The position numbers and the translations under genes were made by a program. A model generated the notes under the pieces. The model was given only the letters and a program-made list of their open reading frames with translations. It made no database searches and had not been told where the DNA came from. A stretch of 14,041 bases of DNA, taken from Actinomycetota bacterium. GTDB taxonomy: Bacteria; Actinomycetota; Actinomycetes; Nanopelagicales; Nanopelagicaceae. Positions within the stretch are counted from its first letter, which is position 1. Each line of letters begins with the position of its first letter. The stretch spans positions 1-14,041 of the forward strand of contig CANIAV010000012.1 of NCBI GenBank assembly GCA_947465365.1. The letters run 5' to 3'. Shown here piece after piece: positions 7,023-14,041 of the stretch.

Positions 7023-7757
7023 ATGAACATGGCCATCGCCTTTGCTGCAATAACGGTCTTGGCAACCACCTTTGGTGGATATGTTGCGCTCAAATCCAAT
7101 GATCGCTTCCATTTAGTCTTGGGATTATCTGCTGGTTTATTACTTGGCTTAGTCGGCTTTGATTTGCTCCCTGAAGTATTTTCAACAAATACGAGTTCAT
7201 TCCTTGGAGTCCCACAAGTTTCAGTTGCAATTCTGGCTGGATTTTTATCACTTCACATTATTGAAGGCGTATTCGGTAGCCACGAACCAGCCGAATCAGA
7301 TTATGGCCACGACCACGAACACCACAATATCGCCGGCACCTTGGGCGCGCTTGCGATGGGTGGCCATGTATTTCTAGATGGCGTTGGTTTGGGCGTTGCC
7401 TTTAAAGTCAGTAACTCACTTGGTTACGCTGTTTTCTTAGCAGTTATGGTCCACGCCTTTAGCGATGGTTTAAATACTGTCTCACTTATTGTAAAAAGTG
7501 GAAACTGGACCAAGAAGAGCTTTCGCTTACTTGGCGTAGATGCCGTTGCCCGCATCGGTGGCGCATCAGTTGGTACATACCTAGCTTTAAATGATTCATT
7601 ACTTGCCCTATATCTAGCGCTTTTTTCTGGCTTTGTTATTTACCTTGCAACATCGCATATCTTGCCGGAAGCCCATTCCAAGCATTCATCACGTTGGACA
7701 TTCTTTGCAACTCTTCTTGGCGTATTAATTATGTGGGGCGTAGTAACCAGTATTTAA
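7023..7757 (+). CDS. ZIP-family divalent metal permease
   Basis: A 244-residue polytopic membrane protein made of about eight hydrophobic segments, the ZIP (ZupT/GufA-like) arrangement, probably importing zinc or another divalent cation. A histidine-rich cytoplasmic loop, GHDHEHHN (95-102), lies between TM3 and TM4. The metal-binding helices carry HVFLDGVGLG (H115, D119) in TM4 and HAFSDGLNTV (H144, D148) in TM5. These correspond to the usual HxxxE motifs but with Asp in place of Glu in both. SHILPEAHSKH (211-221) ends the next helix. It is the only plus-strand gene in the window, flanked by a divergent ABM gene and, 10 bases past its stop, by the end of convergent uppS. It may be leaderless, since TATCCT ends 6 bases upstream. 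The metal specificity is not readable from sequence. Confidence 0.9.
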   Translation: MNMAIAFAAITVLATTFGGYVALKSNDRFHLVLGLSAGLLLGLVGFDLLPEVFSTNTSSFLGVPQVSVAILAGFLSLHIIEGVFGSHEPAESDYGHDHEHHNIAGTLGALAMGGHVFLDGVGLGVAFKVSNSLGYAVFLAVMVHAFSDGLNTVSLIVKSGNWTKKSFRLLGVDAVARIGGASVGTYLALNDSLLALYLALFSGFVIYLATSHILPEAHSKHSSRWTFFATLLGVLIMWGVVTSI

Positions 7758-7767
7758 GCCAAATTTC

Positions 7768-8478
7768 TTAAGCCTTGCCGAATCTTCTATCCCGCTCCGA
7801 ATACTCCTCGATCGCTTTCCAAAGCAATTTTGGCGTCATATCCGGCCATAAGACATCCATAAAGACGAATTCAGCGTAGACCGATTGCCACGGTAAGAAA
7901 TTACTGGTGCGTTGTTCGCCGGAAGATCGCAAGAAGAGATCAACATCGCGCATCTTTGGTGAATACAAATACTTTTCAATCGTTTTCTCGGTAATCGCAT
8001 CGGGCTTTAACTTGCCACGTTTAACATCGCGCGCCAGTGCAGTTGTGGCATCGACGATTTCAGCACGGCCCCCGTAGTTAACACACATATTTAAGGTAAG
8101 GGTTTTATTCTTCTTAGTTAAATCTTCGGCCTCTTCTAGCTCGGCGATAACAGATTTCCATAGGCGCTGGGGGCGACCAATCCATTGAATCTTCACACCC
8201 ATCTCATTTAAACGATCACGGCGCCGGCGCAAAACATCGCGGCTATAGCCCATCAAGAATTTCACTTCTTCGGGAGTGCGCTTCCAATTTTCAGTCGAAA
8301 AGGCATATGCGCTTAACTCTTTAACGCCAAAACCAATGGCTGCTTCTACTAAATCAAATAGAACTTTCTCGCCGGCTTCATGTCCGGCAGTCCTTGGTAA
8401 TCCTCGCTCTTTTGCCCAGCGGCCATTGCCATCCATAACGATGGCGATATGTTGTGGGACTTCCGTCTTTTTACTCAA
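7768..8478 (-). CDS. uppS: Isoprenyl transferase (cis-prenyltransferase, UppS-like)
   Basis: Elongates an allylic diphosphate with isopentenyl diphosphate in cis configuration to make polyprenyl diphosphate, precursor of the cell-wall lipid carrier. All signature blocks are present in the 236 residues: [19 protein letters not shown] (11-29) with catalytic D16; [18 protein letters not shown] (55-72); and [19 protein letters not shown] (180-198), followed by FMDVLWPDM. The chain length of the product (C50 decaprenyl or C55 undecaprenyl) cannot be told by eye. The start is TTG at 8478, 3 bases after the recO stop, chosen because a strong GGAGAGAG lies 8 bases upstream inside the end of recO. The next Met is already inside the catalytic DGNGRW block. 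It is the last gene of the leuA-recO-uppS unit, and uppS beside recO is conserved in Actinobacteria. Confidence 0.96.
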   Translation of the reverse strand: MSKKTEVPQHIAIVMDGNGRWAKERGLPRTAGHEAGEKVLFDLVEAAIGFGVKELSAYAFSTENWKRTPEEVKFLMGYSRDVLRRRRDRLNEMGVKIQWIGRPQRLWKSVIAELEEAEDLTKKNKTLTLNMCVNYGGRAEIVDATTALARDVKRGKLKPDAITEKTIEKYLYSPKMRDVDLFLRSSGEQRTSNFLPWQSVYAEFVFMDVLWPDMTPKLLWKAIEEYSERDRRFGKA

Positions 8479-8481
8479 CTT

Positions 8482-9213
8482 TTAAACTCTCTCCACGATC
8501 GGCATACTGCGCAAGCCACGTTCCAGATGCCATTGTAAGTAAGCAACAACTAAACCACTAGCCTCGCGGCGATTACGAGGCTCACTTGCCTGTGCAATAT
8601 CCCAATCACCGCTTAACAACGCGCCTAGTAATTGCAAAGTTTCCGGTGCCGGCGTTGCACATGCTGACGGCCGACAATCTGCGCAAACTGATCCGCCACC
8701 GACTAGTGAGAAGTAACGGTGCGGTCCTTCCTTTTCGCAACGTGAACAATTTGAAGTCGATGGCGCATAACCACCAATTGCAAGGGAGCGAAGTAAGAAG
8801 GCATCCAAGATAAGGGATGCGTCATAACGGCTTTCGGCTAGCGCTTTCATGCCGCCGACAACTAACTGAAACTCTTGCAGCGCAGGTTCATATTCTTGCG
8901 AGGTAAATCGCTCGGCAGTTTCTAAGATCGCAGATGCAATTGTCCAGCGCTGATAATCATCAGTTAGCGCCTCGCCATAATTATTGATCGCTTCAACTTG
9001 AGTAATAGTGTCGAAGGTGCGCCCTTTATGTAATTGGATATCAACGTGGCTACCAGGCTCTAAACGCGCACCAAATTTAGACATCGTGCGGCGCACACCT
9101 TTAGCGACTCCTCGCACGCGACCATGTTCGCGGGTTAGTAATGTGATGATGCGATCTGCTTCACCCAGCTTTTGGGTGCGCAAGATAATTGCTTCGTCAC
9201 GATAAAGGCTCAC
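8482..9213 (-). CDS. recO: DNA repair protein RecO
   Basis: A mediator of the RecFOR pathway that loads RecA onto SSB-coated single-stranded DNA and anneals complementary strands. The 243 residues show the expected domains. The N-terminal OB fold begins YRDEAIILRTQKLGEADRII (4-23), then LLTREHGRVRGVAKGVRR (25-42). A helical middle includes RWTIASAILETAERF. The C-terminal zinc ribbon has C156 and C159 (CSRC) plus C177 and C180 (CADC). The start is GTG at 9213, 14 bases after the leuA stop, with no clear Shine-Dalgarno sequence, so translation may depend on leuA. Being downstream of leuA, transcription of this repair gene would follow leuA promoter activity unless it has its own promoter. Whether leucine also modulates it depends on the leader acting at transcription rather than translation. 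Confidence 0.95.
   Translation of the reverse strand: MSLYRDEAIILRTQKLGEADRIITLLTREHGRVRGVAKGVRRTMSKFGARLEPGSHVDIQLHKGRTFDTITQVEAINNYGEALTDDYQRWTIASAILETAERFTSQEYEPALQEFQLVVGGMKALAESRYDASLILDAFLLRSLAIGGYAPSTSNCSRCEKEGPHRYFSLVGGGSVCADCRPSACATPAPETLQLLGALLSGDWDIAQASEPRNRREASGLVVAYLQWHLERGLRSMPIVERV
8487..8494 (-). promoter_or_regulatory. Shine-Dalgarno of uppS within the 3' end of recO
   Basis: GGAGAGAG is followed by 8 bases and then TTG 8478. It lies within the last codons of recO, so recO and uppS translation are probably coupled, and it supports the rare TTG start. Confidence 0.72.
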
Positions 9214-9227
9214 GAAGGTAAAGGTAG

Positions 9228-10967
<1,740 letters not shown>

Positions 10968-10978
10968 CTAAATTTTTG

Positions 10979-11048
10979 GGTTTTGTCGGGTTTTACCGGT
11001 GCGACAAACCCCGCGGCGAGGGGACCGGCTTACTTGGCCCCGCCACGG
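10979..11048 (-). promoter_or_regulatory. LEU-type leader RNA of leuA: two hairpins with complementary loops
   Basis: Read on the minus strand. Hairpin A pairs CCGTGGCG (11048-11041) with CGCCGCGG (11018-11011), including one G-U pair, then GGG (11040-11038) with CCC (11022-11020) around a bulged T at 11019. That makes 11 pairs with a 15-base loop (11037-11023). Hairpin B pairs GGTTTGTCG (11010-11002) with CGACAAAACC (10988-10979), 9 pairs with one bulged A and a 13-base loop. Loop A contains CCGGT (11028-11024) and loop B contains ACCGG (11000-10996), which are perfectly complementary, so the loops can pair as a pseudoknot or kissing complex. The structure starts inside the leader peptide and ends 9 bases before the leuA Shine-Dalgarno. 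No U-tract follows, so control of translation start is likelier than termination. A conserved pseudoknot upstream of actinobacterial leuA, the LEU element, was described by comparative genomics (recalled). Confidence 0.78.
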
Positions 11049-11089
11049 CAGCGAAGGAGGAGGCTGCGATGTGTCACGGTTAAAGACAT
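11030..11089 (-). CDS. leuA leader peptide (19 residues, Leu codon run)
   Basis: The open frame ATG 11089 to TAA 11030 encodes MSLTVTHRSLLLRCRGGAK. Codons 10-12 are CTC CTC CTT, three leucines in a row. A ribosome stalled there for lack of charged tRNA-Leu would sit directly against the 5' arm of hairpin A, which begins 6 bases beyond codon 12. The stop codon falls inside loop A. This geometry is that of an attenuation-type leader peptide sensing leucine. There is no Shine-Dalgarno sequence, but TACTAT ends 6 bases before the ATG, so the transcript probably starts at the ATG itself. The product is expected to have no role beyond its own translation. Confidence 0.8.
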   Translation of the reverse strand: MSLTVTHRSLLLRCRGGAK

Positions 11090-11095
11090 GGTGAA

Positions 11096-11125
11096 ATAGT
11101 AACGCGCAGCCTTACTTATGAGCAA
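11096..11125 (-). promoter_or_regulatory. Predicted leuA operon promoter
   Basis: On the minus strand TTGCTC (11125-11120) could serve as -35 and TACTAT (11101-11096) as -10, with an 18-base spacer. The start point 6-7 bases further coincides with the leader peptide ATG at 11089. The -10 is part of GTTACTAT, nearly identical to the octamer before the heliorhodopsin and doxX-like genes. Confidence 0.5.
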
Positions 11126-11142
11126 GTGGAGTTGAAACTGCG

Positions 11143-12096
11143 TTAGAAGATGTGGATCTGCTCCATGACTTCCATAATTTTCACAGTTTCAGCAAGGCTC
11201 AAGATTGGACTTTCGGTAAGGCCCTTGGCGATGCACTCTTCAACATGGATAGCTTGATACTGCATTCCGCGTCCATTTATCTTCTCTTCATATTTACGTA
11301 CCAACTTATGTTGGCTGTCATAAATAGTAAATGTGGTCTGTTCAAAGAACCAGCCATCTATTTCAATTCGTCCCTTTGTGCCGTGAATTGCCGCGTTTAG
11401 CGTTCCGGCCATAGTCATACAGGAATTAACTAGCGCCAAACTGCCATTGTTATATTGCAGAACTGCAGCAGTTGCCGAATCAACTCCAGTATCAGTCATG
11501 ATTGATTTTCCGCTGACTGAATCTGGAATTCCAAGAGTTCGGATCGCCATATGAATTGGATAAATACCTAAGTCATAGTGAGCACCGCCACCTTGTTCGC
11601 GATTCCAAAGTCGAGGCGCTCTTTCAATTGGTAAGTATTGGCTGTGATCGGCATATACAAAATGTGGAGTCCCGATTTCGCCAGCTTCAATTGCGGCAAA
11701 GACCGCGTTCATCGTTGGTAAGAAGCGAGTCCACATCGCTTCCATCACAAATACATTTTTCCGTTTTGCCGCAGCATAGATTTCATGCGCATCTGCAGCG
11801 TTCATGGTGAAGGGCTTTTCCAGAAGTACATGCTTACCGGCTTCAATTGCAAGCAAGGCATGGTCGCGGTGGAGCGTCTGAACGGTTGAAATGTAAATGA
11901 CATCTACTTCAGGATCTGCCACCAGAGATGCGTAATCAGGATGGCGATTTGGGATATTAAATTGATCAGCAAAAGCGTTGGTTCGTTCCATATCGCGCGT
12001 AGCAACGGCTTGGATTTTTAGCCCAGCATGACCGAAATCTGCTGCGATGATCTTGGCGATGCCGCCTGCTCCTAAATAACCCCAACGAAGTGCCAT
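11143..12096 (-). CDS. Gfo/Idh/MocA-family NAD(P)-dependent oxidoreductase
   Basis: The 317-residue protein starts with a Rossmann nucleotide-binding fold, WGYLGAGGIAKIIAADF (5-21). It has the family's catalytic EKPF (93-96) and the substrate-domain motif GGGAHYDLGIYPIHMA (169-184). EAMWTRFLPTMN (119-130) together with the last motif resembles the dimeric dihydrodiol dehydrogenase / D-xylose dehydrogenase branch, so a sugar or polyol is a reasonable substrate class. The actual substrate is unknown. Residues 1-120 bind cofactor, and the rest is the alpha/beta substrate and dimerisation domain. Start ATG 12096 has GGGAG 4 bases upstream, a short spacing. It begins 43 bases after the heliorhodopsin stop on the same strand and may be cotranscribed with it. 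The leuA leader promoter lies just past its stop. Confidence 0.9.
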   Translation of the reverse strand: MALRWGYLGAGGIAKIIAADFGHAGLKIQAVATRDMERTNAFADQFNIPNRHPDYASLVADPEVDVIYISTVQTLHRDHALLAIEAGKHVLLEKPFTMNAADAHEIYAAAKRKNVFVMEAMWTRFLPTMNAVFAAIEAGEIGTPHFVYADHSQYLPIERAPRLWNREQGGGAHYDLGIYPIHMAIRTLGIPDSVSGKSIMTDTGVDSATAAVLQYNNGSLALVNSCMTMAGTLNAAIHGTKGRIEIDGWFFEQTTFTIYDSQHKLVRKYEEKINGRGMQYQAIHVEECIAKGLTESPILSLAETVKIMEVMEQIHIF

Positions 12097-12139
12097 GACG
12101 CTCCCTATTTTTTAAGTCGAAATTGATTGTGGATATTAA

Positions 12140-12901
12140 TTATGGAATAAGTGTATTGGCGAAAATCTGCCAAGCAAGTAACGATTTCGCAACAAGGGAA
12201 AGCGTTATATAGGTGCGCTCTCCCCGCAGATAATCAGCCCATTTGCCGACTTTCTTATATTGCAGATATTGAACAAGTGCGAATGAGTTAAAGAGGATGA
12301 AAATCGTTAAGACTATGAAGTAGACAAAAGTAGGCGCTTTATTCTCGCCCGCTCCACCTATGGCAAAGACGTAGAAGACCAGCGCAAGCCAAGGGACTAT
12401 GCCGGCGATACAGCCGAAGATAAATGGCACCCAACCACCATTGCCAGGTTCTTCATATTTCTCTTGCAGCCATCCAAATAAAATCATGGAAGCGTTGACG
12501 CCGAAGATTGCAATTAAAGCTGTGATATCTGAAATTCCAGTTATTTGTGCAATTAGAACGATCATTACTGAAGAGCTGATTGAATATTCAACCCAACGGA
12601 AGAAGTTTCGGTGTGCAGCAAGTCCTGCGATATAGCGAGGGAAGAATTTTGGGCTAATGACAATAAAGTGAGCAAGCGATGAAAGCCCCAAGAATATTGC
12701 GACACCGATTGCAAGTGGTGCGTTGTACAAAACAATTAGATCACCGTATGTGCTACCGGGAGGGCCAGACATATATCGCGCAGTAATCGGTAAGGTGAAA
12801 TCTGTTGCCAGGGCAAGTACTGCCACCATCTGTGCCAGGTGAAGAACGCCGGCGATTAAATTGATGCGGCGCAAACCGCTATCGGTTATCTCTTTAGCCA
12901 T
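12140..12901 (-). CDS. Heliorhodopsin
   Basis: A retinal-binding seven-helix photoreceptor of the heliorhodopsin family, inserted in the membrane with its N-terminus inside, opposite to type 1 rhodopsins. The 253 residues equal the length of the founding actinobacterial protein 48C12, and many blocks recall it: HFI after FLGLSSLA, RWVEYSISSSVMIVLIAQI, IFGVNASMILFGWLQEKY, FGCIAGIVPW, NSFALVQYLQYK and YLRGERTYITLSLVAKSLLA. The Schiff-base lysine is K239 in TM7, the counterion is E105 in TM3, and S235 lies by the lysine. The retinal-pocket histidines H21 and H78 match H23 and H80 of 48C12 by a constant offset of two. There is no proton-donor pattern of a pump. Heliorhodopsins have a slow photocycle without detected ion pumping in most cases. 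ATG 12901 lacks a Shine-Dalgarno sequence but has TGTTACTTT 6 bases upstream. Glutamine synthetase ends 36 bases before it. Confidence 0.97.
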   Translation of the reverse strand: MAKEITDSGLRRINLIAGVLHLAQMVAVLALATDFTLPITARYMSGPPGSTYGDLIVLYNAPLAIGVAIFLGLSSLAHFIVISPKFFPRYIAGLAAHRNFFRWVEYSISSSVMIVLIAQITGISDITALIAIFGVNASMILFGWLQEKYEEPGNGGWVPFIFGCIAGIVPWLALVFYVFAIGGAGENKAPTFVYFIVLTIFILFNSFALVQYLQYKKVGKWADYLRGERTYITLSLVAKSLLAWQIFANTLIP

Positions 12902-12907
12902 ACCAAT

Positions 12908-12916
12908 AAAGTAACA
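12908..12916 (-). promoter_or_regulatory. Candidate extended -10 promoter of heliorhodopsin
   Basis: TGTTACTTT on the minus strand has a TG one base before a TAnnnT hexamer (12913-12908), the extended -10 form. It ends exactly 6 bases before the ATG. It lies in the 36-base gap after glnA and would give a leaderless heliorhodopsin mRNA independent of glnA. No -35 is recognisable. The octamer GTTACTTT is shared with the doxX-like gene at the same distance. Confidence 0.42.
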
Positions 12917-12937
12917 GCCAAAGTCTGCTTTACCCCG

Positions 12938-14041
12938 TTAAAGAACTGGTAAATACCGATCTAATTCGTAGGCGCTGACCTGGCGGCGATAGTCCTGCCA
13001 TTCGGCGCGCTTATTGCGCAGCACGTATTCAAAGACATGCTCGCCTAAAGTCTCACGTACGAGTTCGCTCTTCTCCATCACCGCAATCGCCTCATCGAGG
13101 TTGGCCGGCAGTGAAGCAGGAGCTGCATCATCTACTAACTCGTAGTTCTCTTCAATGCCTTTAAGACCAGCTGCCAACATAACTGCATATGCCAGATATG
13201 GATTGCAGGCCGAATCTGGTGAACGGAATTCAATTCGCGTTGAGTTCTCTTTATTTGGTTTATACATCGGAATACGCACTAAAGCGCTGCGATTGTTATG
13301 GCCCCAGTTAATGAGTGCGGGCGCTTCTCCCCCGCCTTGCAGGCGCTTATAAGAATTGACCCATTGATTTGTTACCGCAGTAATTTCAGATGAGTGCTTC
13401 AAAATGCCAGCGATAAATGAGCGCGCCACTTTCGATAAATTAAATTCGGCAGATGCATCATAGAAAGCGTTCTTCTCGCCTTCAAATAAAGATACGTGGG
13501 TATGCATACCGCTGCCCGGGTGATCAGTAAATGGCTTTGGCATAAAGGAGGCGTAGAAACCTTGTTCCAGCGCCACTTCTTTAATCACATGGCGAAAGGT
13601 CATGATGTTATCTGCGGTGCTTAAGGCATCGGCATAACGCAAATCAATTTCTTGCTGACCAGGTGCTCCTTCATGATGGCTAAATTCGACAGAGATTCCC
13701 ATCGCCTCGAGCATCGTGATCGCTTGGCGACGGAAGTCATGTCCAACAACTGCTGGCGTGTGATCGAAATACCCACCTTGATCAACTGGAATCGGTTGTT
13801 CGCCCTTTACGGGATCTGATTTAAATAAGAGGAATTCAATTTCCGGGTGGGTGTAACAGGTGTAACCCATCTGTGCTGCTTTATTTAAAGTTCGGCGCAA
13901 TACGTTGCGGGGATCGGCATGTGATGGCGAACCATCTGGCATCGTAATATCGCAGAACATGCGAGCCGCACCTGGTGATTCAGTACGCCAAGGCAGAATA
14001 GAAAATGTTGCAGGGTCCGGCTTTGCCAACATATCTGATTC
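12938..14041 (-). CDS. glnA: Type I glutamine synthetase (GlnA2-like), N-terminus beyond right edge
   Basis: Makes glutamine from glutamate, ammonia and ATP as a dodecamer. The frame stays open to base 14041 (codons for E-S-D precede the Met at 14032), so about 80 N-terminal residues, the beta-grasp domain, are outside the window. Counting from that Met, the visible catalytic motifs are EIEF (64-67), HHEGAPGQQEID (119-130), GSGMHTHVS (173-181), NSYKRL (226-231), the flap glutamate in GGEAP (E236), NNRSALVRIP (246-255) and EFRSPDSACNPYL (268-280). The C-terminus EHVFEYVLRNKRAEW resembles actinobacterial GlnA2. The Tyr adenylylation motif NLYDLP of GlnA1-type enzymes is absent, and this stretch is shortened. 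Some GlnA2 proteins of Streptomyces act on polyamines, so substrate is not certain. It stands immediately upstream of heliorhodopsin. Confidence 0.95.
   Translation of the reverse strand, partial: ESDMLAKPDPATFSILPWRTESPGAARMFCDITMPDGSPSHADPRNVLRRTLNKAAQMGYTCYTHPEIEFLLFKSDPVKGEQPIPVDQGGYFDHTPAVVGHDFRRQAITMLEAMGISVEFSHHEGAPGQQEIDLRYADALSTADNIMTFRHVIKEVALEQGFYASFMPKPFTDHPGSGMHTHVSLFEGEKNAFYDASAEFNLSKVARSFIAGILKHSSEITAVTNQWVNSYKRLQGGGEAPALINWGHNNRSALVRIPMYKPNKENSTRIEFRSPDSACNPYLAYAVMLAAGLKGIEENYELVDDAAPASLPANLDEAIAVMEKSELVRETLGEHVFEYVLRNKRAEWQDYRRQVSAYELDRYLPVL

Noticed and set aside
7754..7771. TTAAG/CTTAA hairpin spanning the convergent ZIP and uppS stop codons, considered as a two-way terminator
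   Set aside because: Five mostly A-T pairs with an 8-base loop would be unstable and there is no flanking T-run.
10979..11022. The leuA hairpins read as a classical Rho-independent attenuator
   Set aside because: The bases after the second hairpin are CAAAAATTTAGGAG, not a U-tract in the transcript, so a translational mechanism fits better.
12140..12901. Proton-pumping rhodopsin (actinorhodopsin) instead of heliorhodopsin
   Set aside because: The TM3 motif is RWVEYS with a Glu counterion rather than the DTE/DTS-type pump motif, and the inverted-topology heliorhodopsin blocks match throughout.

Overview
The window looks like a chromosomal segment of a small-genome freshwater actinobacterium, probably of the acI/Nanopelagicales type. 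That placement is inferred from actinobacterial gene order (dnaG-dgt, glyS ... uppS-recO, leuA), only moderate GC by eye, very short intergenic gaps, starts that look leaderless, and a heliorhodopsin. No phylogeny was run. There is no sign of mobile DNA, CRISPR, rRNA or horizontal transfer. No stretch without a gene exceeds about 190 bases.

Layout, left to right. Bases 1-203 hold the first 67 codons of a DoxX/DoxD-like membrane protein running off the left edge on the minus strand. A tRNA-Asn(GTT) follows at 284-356, also minus. From 428 to 6990 there is a compact minus-strand cluster, transcribed right to left: a small ABM-like protein, glyS, dusB, a YdcF/DUF218 membrane protein, dgt and dnaG. 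From glyS to dnaG the gaps are 4, -4, 4 and 9 bases, so these five genes are almost certainly one operon. It combines tRNA charging, tRNA modification, dNTP control and replication priming. At 7023-7757 lies the only plus-strand gene, a ZIP-family metal permease, divergent from the ABM gene and convergent with uppS.

From 7768 to 11103 is a second minus-strand unit, leuA-recO-uppS. It is preceded by a regulatory leader: a predicted promoter, a 19-codon leader peptide with three consecutive leucine codons, and two hairpins with complementary loops just upstream of the leuA ribosome-binding site. This fits the actinobacterial LEU element.

From 11143 to the right edge is a third minus-strand run: type I glutamine synthetase (GlnA2-like, missing its N-terminus at the edge), then heliorhodopsin, then a Gfo/Idh/MocA oxidoreductase. 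The heliorhodopsin is the most notable gene. It is 253 residues long with the retinal lysine (K239) and the TM3 glutamate counterion (E105) intact, and it lies 36 bases after a glutamine synthetase. From memory, an actinobacterial heliorhodopsin has been reported to bind and modulate glutamine synthetase, so the pair may be a light-to-nitrogen-metabolism module.

A cross-window pattern: doxX, the leuA leader peptide and heliorhodopsin each carry GTTACT(A/T)T ending exactly 6 bases before their ATG, and the ZIP gene has TATCCT at the same distance. None has a Shine-Dalgarno sequence. This suggests leaderless transcripts with a -10 element set against the start codon, and a promoter of its own for heliorhodopsin.
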